Below are positions 1 through 7,222 of a stretch of 64,000 nucleotides of DNA, one piece after another; the stretch's first letter is position 1; each line of letters begins with the position of its first letter. This DNA is from Kineosporia babensis (lineage in GTDB: Bacteria > Actinomycetota > Actinomycetes > Actinomycetales > Kineosporiaceae). The notes under the pieces are model-generated. The model saw only the letters and a program-made list of their open reading frames with translations. It had not been told where the DNA came from and did no database searches. Location: NCBI RefSeq assembly GCF_021129305.1, contig NZ_JAJOMB010000014.1, forward strand, positions 62,001-126,000, in the 5' to 3' direction. The position numbers and the translations under genes were made by a program.

Positions 1-254
1 AGCTCCAGCTGCTCGGCCGGGCTCAGGGCGCGAACCACGGCTCCCCGATGAGAGTCGATCTGCAGGAGGCCCTCGGCGGCCAGGGTGCGCAGCGCCTCGC
101 GGGTGGGGGTGGTGGAGACCCCCAGCTCCTCGGACAGATCCATCTGCCGCAGCCGGGCCCCGACCGGCAGCTCGCCGCTCAGGATGCGCTCGCGCAGGAT
201 CTGCGCGACCCGTGACTGGGTGGTGAGCGATCCGAGAGCCGTTGTGCTGCTCAC
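1..254 (-). CDS. GntR-family transcriptional regulator (partial, N-terminal part)
   Basis: The 84 visible residues form a winged helix-turn-helix of the GntR/FadR type: a helix ending in LRERILSGELPVGARL, then DLSEELGVSTTPTREALRTL and a wing with GLLQIDSHRGAVV. The effector domain lies beyond the window edge, so the subfamily (FCD or other) cannot be read. The GTG start at 254 is chosen because the HTH begins about 15 residues later. It is divergent from the MFS gene at 410, and the gap holds a TGCA-repeat palindrome, so it probably controls that transporter and itself. Confidence 0.85.
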   Translation of the reverse strand, partial: MSSTTALGSLTTQSRVAQILRERILSGELPVGARLRQMDLSEELGVSTTPTREALRTLAAEGLLQIDSHRGAVVRALSPAEQLE

Positions 255-329
255 GATCCCGGACCGGGGGTGGGACGGCGCAGCCGCTGCGGGTGGCTTG
301 TCATACGACCTCCGTCTCGATGGGATAGA

Positions 330-347
330 TGCATAATGCACAATGCA
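330..347. promoter_or_regulatory. Putative GntR operator: three TGCA blocks at 7-bp spacing
   Basis: TGCATAATGCACAATGCA contains two overlapping TGCA-N3-TGCA palindromes in the intergenic region between the divergent GntR gene (start 254) and the MFS gene (start 410). Short palindromes of this form are usual for GntR-family operators; assigning it to this regulator is inference from position. Confidence 0.5.
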
Positions 348-409
348 CAGACGCGGAACAAGACTCCGCTGCTCCACCTCCCGGAAAGATGTCGAGGTGA
401 TTTCCCCAC

Positions 410-1678
410 GTGAGCACCGTTTTCCCGCCTCCCGGCGGCCCTGAACTCCCACATCGTGGGAAAACTGGCTCCTGTGAACCGGAAAGCTTTAACCAGAACG
501 AAACAGCCGGCGCGAAGCTGCCCGGTGTGATCCGCGTGATGGCCGTCTCGGCCGGGCTGATCGGCGCCAACGTCCACTACGCCCAACCTCTCATCCCGGT
601 GATCGCGATCTCCGTGGGCGTGGGAACGGACACCACCGGAATGCTGCCCGCCCTCAGCCAGATCGGATTCGCCATCGGACTTCTCGCCGTCCTGCCGCTG
701 GGCGATCTCCTGGAGCGCCGACGGCTGATCACCACCACGGTCTGGCTCGCCGTAGGAGCCTTGGCCCTGATGGCGCTGGCACCGAATGTGCCGCTGCTGA
801 TGACCGCCGCGTTCCTGGTCGGCCTGTTCAGCATTGCCCCGCAACTGCTCTCACCCTTCGCTGCTGATCTGGCCCCGCCGGGACGCCAGGGGCAGGCTTC
901 CGGTCTGGTCATCTCCGGGATCCTGTTCGGAGTGCTGTTCAGCAAGCTGGTGGCCGGGGCGGTGGCAGCCACGGCCGGCTGGCGCTGGCTGTACGTAGGC
1001 GCAGCCCTCACCCTGATCGTCCTGGGCATCGTTCTGCAGCGCACGCTTCCGCTCAGCCGGCCCGCAGACCCACCCCGCTACTCAGTCCTGATGCGCTCGC
1101 TCGGTGAGCTGGTCGTCCATCATCCACGTCTGAGGCTGCACGCCGTTCTCGGCGCGGCGAGTTCGGCCCTGTTCATGATCTTCTGGTCCACGTACGCAGT
1201 GCACCTGGCCGAGCGTTTCGGGTACGGACCGTTCCTGGCCGGTCTTTTCGGCCTCGCGGGTATCGCCGGCAGCCTGCTGGCACCGCTGGCCGGCCGGGCC
1301 ATCGATCGCGGACGGTTCACCCCCGTCCTCTCGGCGGCCATGGCAGCGATCTTCGTTGCGTTCGCCGTGCTGCTCGCGGGCGGAGGGTCGTGGTGGGCCA
1401 TCGTCGTGGGGGCAGTGCTTTTGGACGCTGGTGTGGGAGTCAGTCACGCGGCCAACCAGGCCGCGGCGTTGCGTTTGGATCCCGCCCGGCGAAGCCGGGT
1501 CAACAGCGTCTACATGTTCGGGTACTTCATGGGGGGCGCGCTGGGAACGGCGGTAGCGGGCGGGGTATCGGGGCAGTGGGGATGGTCGGGAGTGTGCTCG
1601 CTGGGACTGGTCCTGACCGCCTGCACGAGCATCCTGGTGGCTGCGTCCCGGTATCCACGGGGGAGCGGCTCATCGTGA
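410..1678 (+). CDS. MFS transporter (12-TM, sugar-efflux/YnfM-like)
   Basis: A 422-residue major facilitator protein with about 12 hydrophobic segments. The first membrane segment carries ANVHYAQPLIP, resembling the NLYYAQPLL signature of the drug/sugar-efflux MFS group, and the loop 2-3 motif is LGDLLERRRL. The GTG at 410 has GAGGTGA about 10 bp upstream and is used here. It gives a 43-residue non-membrane N-terminus, so starts at 527 or 539, right at TM1, are possible alternatives. The substrate is unknown. It is divergent from a GntR regulator, and its 3' end overlaps the convergent MFS gene by 9 bp. Confidence 0.8.
   Translation: MSTVFPPPGGPELPHRGKTGSCEPESFNQNETAGAKLPGVIRVMAVSAGLIGANVHYAQPLIPVIAISVGVGTDTTGMLPALSQIGFAIGLLAVLPLGDLLERRRLITTTVWLAVGALALMALAPNVPLLMTAAFLVGLFSIAPQLLSPFAADLAPPGRQGQASGLVISGILFGVLFSKLVAGAVAATAGWRWLYVGAALTLIVLGIVLQRTLPLSRPADPPRYSVLMRSLGELVVHHPRLRLHAVLGAASSALFMIFWSTYAVHLAERFGYGPFLAGLFGLAGIAGSLLAPLAGRAIDRGRFTPVLSAAMAAIFVAFAVLLAGGGSWWAIVVGAVLLDAGVGVSHAANQAAALRLDPARRSRVNSVYMFGYFMGGALGTAVAGGVSGQWGWSGVCSLGLVLTACTSILVAASRYPRGSGSS
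447..464. promoter_or_regulatory. Palindrome of the YTYCCA-N4-GTGGGAA type, copy A
   Basis: CTCCCACATCGTGGGAAA has the same length and register as copies at 11982-11999 and 12157-12174. It lies inside the first codons if the MFS gene starts at 410, but would be a leader/operator site if translation starts at 527 or 539. Confidence 0.4.
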
Positions 1679-3067
1679 CTGGCGTCGGCGTCTCAGCTGC
1701 GCCGGCAGCCCCGCGATCAGCAGCATCAGGCCGATCAGCACCAGGCACAGGCCAATGTTCCGGATCGCCGCGTCCATCGCGGCCGCTGCGGCATCGCGGT
1801 CCGTGGGGACCAGATGGGTCAGCAGGACCGCTGAGACAGCCGCGCCGACGTACTGCGAGGTGCGGTACAGGCCACTGGCGCTGCCGCTGGCCTCGGCGGG
1901 GGCAGCCGCGTGCAGGGTGAGCTGGTTGCCGAGGTTGTTGAATCCGGTCGGCAGCCCGAGCAGGACGTTGGCCAGAACCAGCAGGGCCAGCGGGCTTTCC
2001 ACGCCGGTGGTGAATGCCAGCACCAGGCCGGCGACGACCAGAGCGGCGTTGCCCACGACCAGCAGCCGCACCGGGCCCAGGCGCGCGGACAGCCGGGTGG
2101 CCAGGAAGGTCGAGACCACGCCGACACCGAAGATCGGCAGCATGAGTAGCCCCGCGGCGTCCGCGTCGAGGTCCCGGCCCACCTGCAGCCACTGCGGAAT
2201 CCCGTAGAACACCGTGTAGAAGGCGACGAACGTCACCATCCCGCGCAGGCAGGTCAGGAGGATCTGGGGGTGGGCGGCCAGCAGGCCCAGATCGAGAAAA
2301 GGCGTGGCGCAGCGGCGTTCGCGCCAGATCAGCAGGACCGCCAGGACCAGGCAGATGGCGATGGACCCAGCGGCCCGGGTGTCGAGCCCCTCGTCGAGGG
2401 ACAGCAGCACGGTCATCGCCAGCGACAGGGTGAGCACGAACAGCACGGCGCCGGGCACGTCGATGGCCCGCAACGAACGCGTGGCCGCGCGGGGCGGGTC
2501 GGCCGGTACACAGCGCCACACCCAGAAGAGGCAGTTCGCCACCAGGGGCAGGTTGATCCAGAAGATGCCCGGCCAGCCGGAAGCGACCACGATGAGGCCG
2601 CCCAGTGTGGGAGCCAGGGCGGCGCTCGTCTGACCGCACAGGGCGATCACCCCGATGGCCCCGGACACTCCTGCGCTGTGCCGGTCGGCCTCGCGCCGGA
2701 TGATCGCCATGGCGGCCGGGAACTGCAGCGAGGTACCCAGGCCGAGCAGTACCCGGTCGGCCACCAGCCAGCCTGCTGAGGGGGCGAACGGGCCGAGCAC
2801 GGAAGCGATCACGACCAGAGCCAGGCCGGACACGAAGATCCGGCGGGGCCCGAAGAGGTCAGCCAGCCGGCCGCCGGTCGGGGACCCCACGGCCGAGGCG
2901 ATGTACAGACCACTGATCAGCCACGGGATGGCCGCGGAGCTGCCGTAGTGCTCGGCGATCGGGATCAGCGCGACCGCGATCACCGCCGAGTTCAGCCCCT
3001 GCAGCACCGTTCCGCTGCCCAGCGCCCAAGCCAGGGATCTGGGCAGCGCAGGGGCGGCGGTGCTCAC
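1670..3067 (-). CDS. MFS transporter, DHA2/EmrB-type (14-TM)
   Basis: A 465-residue transporter with about 14 hydrophobic segments. The conserved loop 2-3 motif appears as GGRLADLFGPRR and motif C-like glycines are present in TM5, as in the 14-TM drug:H+ antiporter-2 family. The second GTG (3067) is preferred over 3073 because it gives the GTGA overlap with the upstream deacetylase stop, as at the other junctions of this operon. As last gene of the operon it most likely imports the substrate or exports a product or toxic intermediate of the pathway; direction cannot be read from sequence. Confidence 0.82.
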   Translation of the reverse strand: MSTAAPALPRSLAWALGSGTVLQGLNSAVIAVALIPIAEHYGSSAAIPWLISGLYIASAVGSPTGGRLADLFGPRRIFVSGLALVVIASVLGPFAPSAGWLVADRVLLGLGTSLQFPAAMAIIRREADRHSAGVSGAIGVIALCGQTSAALAPTLGGLIVVASGWPGIFWINLPLVANCLFWVWRCVPADPPRAATRSLRAIDVPGAVLFVLTLSLAMTVLLSLDEGLDTRAAGSIAICLVLAVLLIWRERRCATPFLDLGLLAAHPQILLTCLRGMVTFVAFYTVFYGIPQWLQVGRDLDADAAGLLMLPIFGVGVVSTFLATRLSARLGPVRLLVVGNAALVVAGLVLAFTTGVESPLALLVLANVLLGLPTGFNNLGNQLTLHAAAPAEASGSASGLYRTSQYVGAAVSAVLLTHLVPTDRDAAAAAMDAAIRNIGLCLVLIGLMLLIAGLPAQLRRRRQSR

Positions 3068-4002
3068 GGCCACGAATGCACGCTTTCGGCCACGGTTGCG
3101 GGGGTGGCCAGGAGAACCTCGGGGCGGGACGCGAGGCGACGCAGAAAGCGATCGGCGACGTCCGCGAAGCAGGCCTGCCCGAGGACCCAGCCGAACCAGC
3201 TCAGACCCAGGTGGCGCCCGCCCACCTCGTCAGCGTCGGCGATCAGCTGGTCGACCGTGGCGTCCAGCACCTTCTCGTAGGCGGGGAACGGCAGGCCTCG
3301 GGTGTAGAGGCTGAACATGTCCTCGGTCTCGAGCGGGTGCGAGACTGCGACGAGCCCGGCTGAAGAACCCTCCAGAGCCACGGGGCGCTCGTCCACCGGC
3401 CACTCGCCGAACCACCGGTACCCGGCCTCCCGCAGCAACCGGGTGGTGCGCGCGGACTGGCTTCGCTCGGGACCGAACCAGCCGGTGGCAACGCGTCCGG
3501 TGGCCTCCTGGACCGCCGCCGTGGAGTCAGCGATGTAGGCCTGTTCGGCTGCTTCGGAGAGCCCGGTGCCGAGAAGGACGTTGGCAGCCGCGCCTCGCAC
3601 GACGATCTCGTCGGCCTTGGAAGCCGCCAGCGAAGCGAGACCAGGCATCGTGCGTACGCCCTGCGCATCCAGGGCCACGGCAACCGGAACGCCTGCGGCC
3701 TGGGCGATGTCGAGCAGCCGCCAGATGCCGGTGGTCAGGCCGAAGTCCCACTGCGAGAGCCGGGCGACCTGGCCGTGGCGGGGCTCGGACGTCTCCCGCC
3801 CGACGCCGCCCTGCATGGCCGTCGGCTTCAGCCGGCCGGCCGGGACGTCGTCCAGGTAGGCCGGGGCGTGCAGCAGCAGCGAGACCACGAGCTTCTTGCC
3901 CTCGGGCAGCTGCCAGGGCTCACGATCGGGGTCGTAGGTGCGCGGAAGGTCGGGCGCGAAGACCGTTGCGTCCGGGGGATTGACCACGAGCGGAAGGTTC
4001 AC
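3064..4002 (-). CDS. Polysaccharide-deacetylase/allantoinase-like protein, probably catalytically degenerate
   Basis: A 312-residue paralogue of the gene just upstream. It keeps the fold-level landmarks of the PuuE-like NodB group (FGLTTGIWRLLDIA, ATGWFGPERSQSARTTRLL, YRWFGEWPVDERP). The metal-ligand region that reads MSHGISN in the partner reads VVRGAAA here, and the late histidine motif THPFVSG is replaced by LSWFGWV. The usual histidines are therefore missing, and it may be a pseudoenzyme or partner subunit. The GTG at 4002 overlaps the upstream stop (GTGA). Function is inferred only from family and context. Confidence 0.7.
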   Translation of the reverse strand: MNLPLVVNPPDATVFAPDLPRTYDPDREPWQLPEGKKLVVSLLLHAPAYLDDVPAGRLKPTAMQGGVGRETSEPRHGQVARLSQWDFGLTTGIWRLLDIAQAAGVPVAVALDAQGVRTMPGLASLAASKADEIVVRGAAANVLLGTGLSEAAEQAYIADSTAAVQEATGRVATGWFGPERSQSARTTRLLREAGYRWFGEWPVDERPVALEGSSAGLVAVSHPLETEDMFSLYTRGLPFPAYEKVLDATVDQLIADADEVGGRHLGLSWFGWVLGQACFADVADRFLRRLASRPEVLLATPATVAESVHSWP

Positions 4003-4907
4003 CGGGTCACCGCCGCAAGCTGCTGGTCGTAGTGGTGCTCCAGGTAGTGGTCGGTGATCTCGCCGGCCGTCGTCAGCCACACGCCGTCCTGCTCCCGAAG
4101 CCAGCCGAAGATCTCGCGCAGGTACTCGGTGAACCAGGGCTGGCCGCTGACGAACGGGTGGGTGGCCACACAGGCGACCCGACCCTGCCCGTCCGCACCG
4201 GCGTCCCTCAGCAACCGCCCGACCTGGGCCTTGACCATGTCCACGAAGTACTCACCGTCGTAGTGCTTGGCGTGCAGCAGCGGCACGTCGTTGAGCATGT
4301 AGCTGTAGGGGACGGAGACCAGCCGGGCGCCGGAAGCCGTTCGCAGGGGCCGGGGTTGCTCGTCGTGGATCCAGTCGGCGTGGTAGGTCATGCCGGCCTC
4401 GGACATCAGGTCGCAGGTGTGGTCGGTGCCGGAGACCTTCGGCCCGAGCATGCCCTTGATCGGCGCACCCCAGTAGCGCAGCGCCAGGGCCTGGTTCTGG
4501 ACGTAGAACTCCCGCTCGGCCTCGAGCGAGTATCCATACAGGGGACGCAGGTTGGAGATCCCGTGGCTCATCACCTCCCAGCCGCGTTCTTTCATCGCGT
4601 CGCGGACCTGCGGAATCTCTTCCAGGACGGACAGGCTCAGGCTGACCGTGGAGGGGATCGCGTACTCGTCCACCACCCGCAGCATCCGCCAGAAAGCGGT
4701 GCGGTTGCCGCTGTCACGGTGCATGTAGTGCTGGACGTCCGGCGCGGGCACCCGGCCCTGCGGGCTGCCCTGACCCGGTGGGACATAGTCGTAGTGCTCG
4801 ACGTTCGGGGCGTGCCAGACCGCTACCCGGGCGCCGCCGGGCCAGGTCACCCGGGGGCGCAGCGGCAGTGGCTGGTACACCATCCGCTGGTTGTTGAGGA
4901 TCGTCAT
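3999..4907 (-). CDS. Polysaccharide deacetylase family, allantoinase (PuuE)-like hydrolase
   Basis: A 302-residue NodB-fold protein resembling the metal-dependent allantoinase-type deacetylases. Visible landmarks are VAVWHAPNVEHYDY near the N-terminus, GWEVMSHGISNLRPLYG (metal-histidine region), MLGPKVSGTDHTCDLMSEAG, YHADWIHDEQP, and THPFVSGQP near the C-terminus. The family hydrolyses amide or ring C-N bonds, e.g. allantoin or N-acetyl groups. Start at ATG 4907 overlaps the isochorismatase stop (ATGA). With its degenerate downstream paralogue it may form a two-subunit enzyme (inference). Confidence 0.78.
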   Translation of the reverse strand: MTILNNQRMVYQPLPLRPRVTWPGGARVAVWHAPNVEHYDYVPPGQGSPQGRVPAPDVQHYMHRDSGNRTAFWRMLRVVDEYAIPSTVSLSLSVLEEIPQVRDAMKERGWEVMSHGISNLRPLYGYSLEAEREFYVQNQALALRYWGAPIKGMLGPKVSGTDHTCDLMSEAGMTYHADWIHDEQPRPLRTASGARLVSVPYSYMLNDVPLLHAKHYDGEYFVDMVKAQVGRLLRDAGADGQGRVACVATHPFVSGQPWFTEYLREIFGWLREQDGVWLTTAGEITDHYLEHHYDQQLAAVTR

Positions 4908-5536
4908 GCCCGCGCGAACCTCTCGAGCATCCACTCCAGCGACACCACGTCGGCAAAGCGGTCCTGCATGTCCCACAGGGAGACCTCGCCGGACAGGGTG
5001 CGGAAGTCGTCGCAGCACTCCTCGACGACGCTGATCCGGTAGTTCAGGTACGCGGCATCGGTGACCGTGGCCCGGACGCAGCCGCTGGTGGAGGTGCCGA
5101 TCATCACGACCTCGTCGACCCCGAGTTCCTGCAGCAGGTCGTGCAGACGGGTGCGGAAGAAGCCGGAGGCGACGGTCTTCTCGACGATGTGATCGCCCGG
5201 CTGGGCGGGCACGGCGGTGGAGATCTCGGTCCACGGGTTGCCTCGTTCGCAGCGTTCGGTGAGCGAGGAACGCACGCGCTGGGCCAGCATCCGGTCATCG
5301 AGGCTGTCCAGGATCATCACCAGGTAGATCACCGGGACACCGGCTGCCCGGGCGGCCTCCAGCAGCTGCTGGGAGTGCTTGAGGGCGACCGGGGTGCTCG
5401 GGCCGACGAACTCGTGCTCGGTGAAGGCGCGCTGGAAGTCCACCACCACCACGGCCGGATGCTCGCCGGGTCCGATCCGGGTCCGGTCGCGCCGCAACTG
5501 CCGGATCCGCTCGACCTCGTGGTTCCAGTCGGTCAT
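4904..5536 (-). CDS. Isochorismatase-family cysteine hydrolase (2 of 2)
   Basis: A 210-residue cysteine hydrolase. The catalytic triad of the family is visible: Asp in VVVDFQRAF, Lys in VEKTVASGFF, and the nucleophile Cys in TSTSGCVRAT after the cis-peptide strand. Members include nicotinamidase, maleamate amidohydrolase, N-carbamoylsarcosine amidase and ureidoacrylate hydrolase, so an amide or ureide bond is the likely target. ATG 5536 overlaps the preceding stop by one base (TGATG). It is only moderately similar to the adjacent isochorismatase, so the two probably act on different intermediates. Confidence 0.85.
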   Translation of the reverse strand: MTDWNHEVERIRQLRRDRTRIGPGEHPAVVVVDFQRAFTEHEFVGPSTPVALKHSQQLLEAARAAGVPVIYLVMILDSLDDRMLAQRVRSSLTERCERGNPWTEISTAVPAQPGDHIVEKTVASGFFRTRLHDLLQELGVDEVVMIGTSTSGCVRATVTDAAYLNYRISVVEECCDDFRTLSGEVSLWDMQDRFADVVSLEWMLERFARA

Positions 5537-6171
5537 CAGAGGCCTTTCGCAGAGTGGAGAAGATCGATGGCGGAACGTGTCTCGATCACTTGGCCGATCT
5601 TGGCGTCGATGTCGCGCAGGTTGGCCCGGTGGACGTCCTCGTGCCGGTCGCCCACGGCGTCGGCCACCACGAACGGGACGAAGCCGTGCTGCAGGGCGTC
5701 GAGGGCGCTGGCGCGCACGCAGCCACTGGTGCTGAGCCCGGCGATGACGAGCGTGTCGATGGCCTGGGCGGTCAGGGTGGCGGCCAGGGACGTGCCGAAG
5801 AACGCGCTGGGGTAGTGCTTGGTCACCAGGGTTTCGCCGGCGGTTGGTTCCAGACCTTCGATGAACTCGGCCCACGGGTTGCCGGGGGTGAAGCACTGGC
5901 CGGTCGCCGGTACCTTGCGGGCGAAGACGCCTCCGTCGCCGGGGTATTCGTGCAGGACCCGGGTGATGACGACGGGGGTTGCGGTGGTGCGGGCGGCCTG
6001 GAGCAGGGTGCCCATGTTGCGAACCGAACTATGGACGTCGGCGTGCAGTGGGGAAGCCGGGTCGACGTAGGCGCGGGCCGGGTCGATGAGCAGGAAAGCT
6101 GCGCGTCGGCCGGGGGTCAACTGCCCGGCCAGCCCGGCCGCGGCGAAGTCGGCGGCCAGGTCGTGGTTCAC
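5536..6171 (-). CDS. Isochorismatase-family cysteine hydrolase (1 of 2)
   Basis: A 211-residue hydrolase with an intact triad: Asp in FLLIDPARAY, Lys in VTKHYPSAFFGT, Cys in LSTSGCVRAS. The insert GQCFTPGNPWAEFIEGLEP, with a pre-catalytic loop, resembles N-carbamoylsarcosine-amidase-like members. The GTG start at 6171 forms a GTGA overlap with the Dabb gene stop. Amidohydrolase activity is well supported by the triad; the substrate is not. Confidence 0.85.
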   Translation of the reverse strand: MNHDLAADFAAAGLAGQLTPGRRAAFLLIDPARAYVDPASPLHADVHSSVRNMGTLLQAARTTATPVVITRVLHEYPGDGGVFARKVPATGQCFTPGNPWAEFIEGLEPTAGETLVTKHYPSAFFGTSLAATLTAQAIDTLVIAGLSTSGCVRASALDALQHGFVPFVVADAVGDRHEDVHRANLRDIDAKIGQVIETRSAIDLLHSAKGL

Positions 6172-6464
6172 GGTTTCTCGACCTGCGCGAACAGTTTCGA
6201 CGACAGGACCGGCGCGATCCGGTCCTTGATCACGGCGAGGTGCGCAGGATGCGTCCCGTACGCCTCCCAGGCCGACTTCTCGGCGAAGACCATCCGGAAG
6301 GTGATGTCCGCGTTGCCTTCCCGCAGGCCGGCATCCTGCCCGGCGTGCGCCTCCAGCAGGCCGGGGATCTCGCCCGGCAGGGCATTCAAGCCGTCCACGA
6401 TGGCGGCCCGCTGCTGCGCGGTGGCCTCGGGGGTGAGCTGGAGCATGCCGAAGTGCTCGAACAC
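6168..6464 (-). CDS. Dabb (stress-responsive A/B barrel) domain protein
   Basis: A 98-residue ferredoxin-like alpha/beta protein. It has the Dabb/EthD-like pattern: FEHFGMLQLTPEATAQQRAA at the start, then an ITFRMVFAEKSAWEAYGTHP strand-helix and HLAVIKDRIAPVLSS. Dabb proteins are dimeric barrels found in catabolic and biosynthetic clusters as small isomerases, cyclases or chaperone-like proteins. GTG 6464 is preceded by AAAGGGA, a good ribosome binding site. It sits 14 bp after the maleate-isomerase-like gene and overlaps the next gene by 4 bp. Confidence 0.78.
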   Translation of the reverse strand: MFEHFGMLQLTPEATAQQRAAIVDGLNALPGEIPGLLEAHAGQDAGLREGNADITFRMVFAEKSAWEAYGTHPAHLAVIKDRIAPVLSSKLFAQVEKP

Positions 6465-6478
6465 GGTGGTCCCTTTCC

Positions 6479-7222
6479 TCAGTGCTCGGCCAGCAGCCGG
6501 CCGAAACCCTTGACCTGGTCGTCGATACCCTCGGCGCGCAGGGCGTGCCAGACCGTGGCCGCGTTGATCGCGATCACCGGCTTGCCGAGTTCGGCCTCGA
6601 GTTCGGCGGCGGTGGCGACGGCGGCCAGGTTGGTGCCGGCCTGGACCAGGGCGTCGACGTCGGGGGAGTCGACGGCCAGGAAGGCCTCGCGGATCTCCTG
6701 CGGCGTGACATCGGCTATGCCCGTGGCACTGTCCACCGACAGCCCCTTGACGATCGTCACCTCGAAGCCCATCTGGGTGAAGAAGGCCCGCACCTGCTCG
6801 TCCCCGACCGGCTGGTACGGCGTGATCACGGCGATCCGTTTGGCCCCGAAGGCGTCCAGGGCGGCCTTGCACGCCGCAGCGCCGGTGGAGACCGGCCGGC
6901 CGGACTTCTCGTTGACCCAGGACTCGAACTGGGCCGCGCCGTCCGCGCCGCCCCAGAACGTCTCGGCCGACATCCCCATCACGATCCGGTCCGGCTTGCA
7001 GGTGACCACGTCCCTGACCGCGGAGCCGATCTGGGTGCGCAAGTCCTCCAGAAACGTCTCCATCTTGCCGTCCGAGCCCAGATCCTCGTCGGCGATGTAG
7101 ATCCGGCCGGTGTGGAACGAGACCCCCGGCGGGCGCATGTCGTTGTACTCGGCCTCGACGACGGTGTTGGTCGAGGGGAGCACCACGCCGAGCACGGCGC
7201 GGGGAGAGGTGACGGTGGTCAA
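6479..7222 (-). CDS. Maleate isomerase/arylmalonate decarboxylase-like protein (Asp/Glu racemase superfamily) lacking the usual cysteines
   Basis: A 247-residue protein with the maleate cis-trans isomerase layout: LGVVLPSTNTVVEAEYNDM at the start, RIAVITPYQPVGDEQVRAFF in the middle, VDALVQAGTNLAAVA and GKPVIAINAATVWHALR near the end. Known maleate isomerases use two cysteines; the corresponding places read MGMSAETFWGG and QAGTNL, so neither is present. I believe this reflects a conserved cysteine-free subfamily of unknown reaction rather than decay. The TTG start at 7222 is chosen because it overlaps the upstream stop (TTGA). Confidence 0.75.
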   Translation of the reverse strand: MTTVTSPRAVLGVVLPSTNTVVEAEYNDMRPPGVSFHTGRIYIADEDLGSDGKMETFLEDLRTQIGSAVRDVVTCKPDRIVMGMSAETFWGGADGAAQFESWVNEKSGRPVSTGAAACKAALDAFGAKRIAVITPYQPVGDEQVRAFFTQMGFEVTIVKGLSVDSATGIADVTPQEIREAFLAVDSPDVDALVQAGTNLAAVATAAELEAELGKPVIAINAATVWHALRAEGIDDQVKGFGRLLAEH

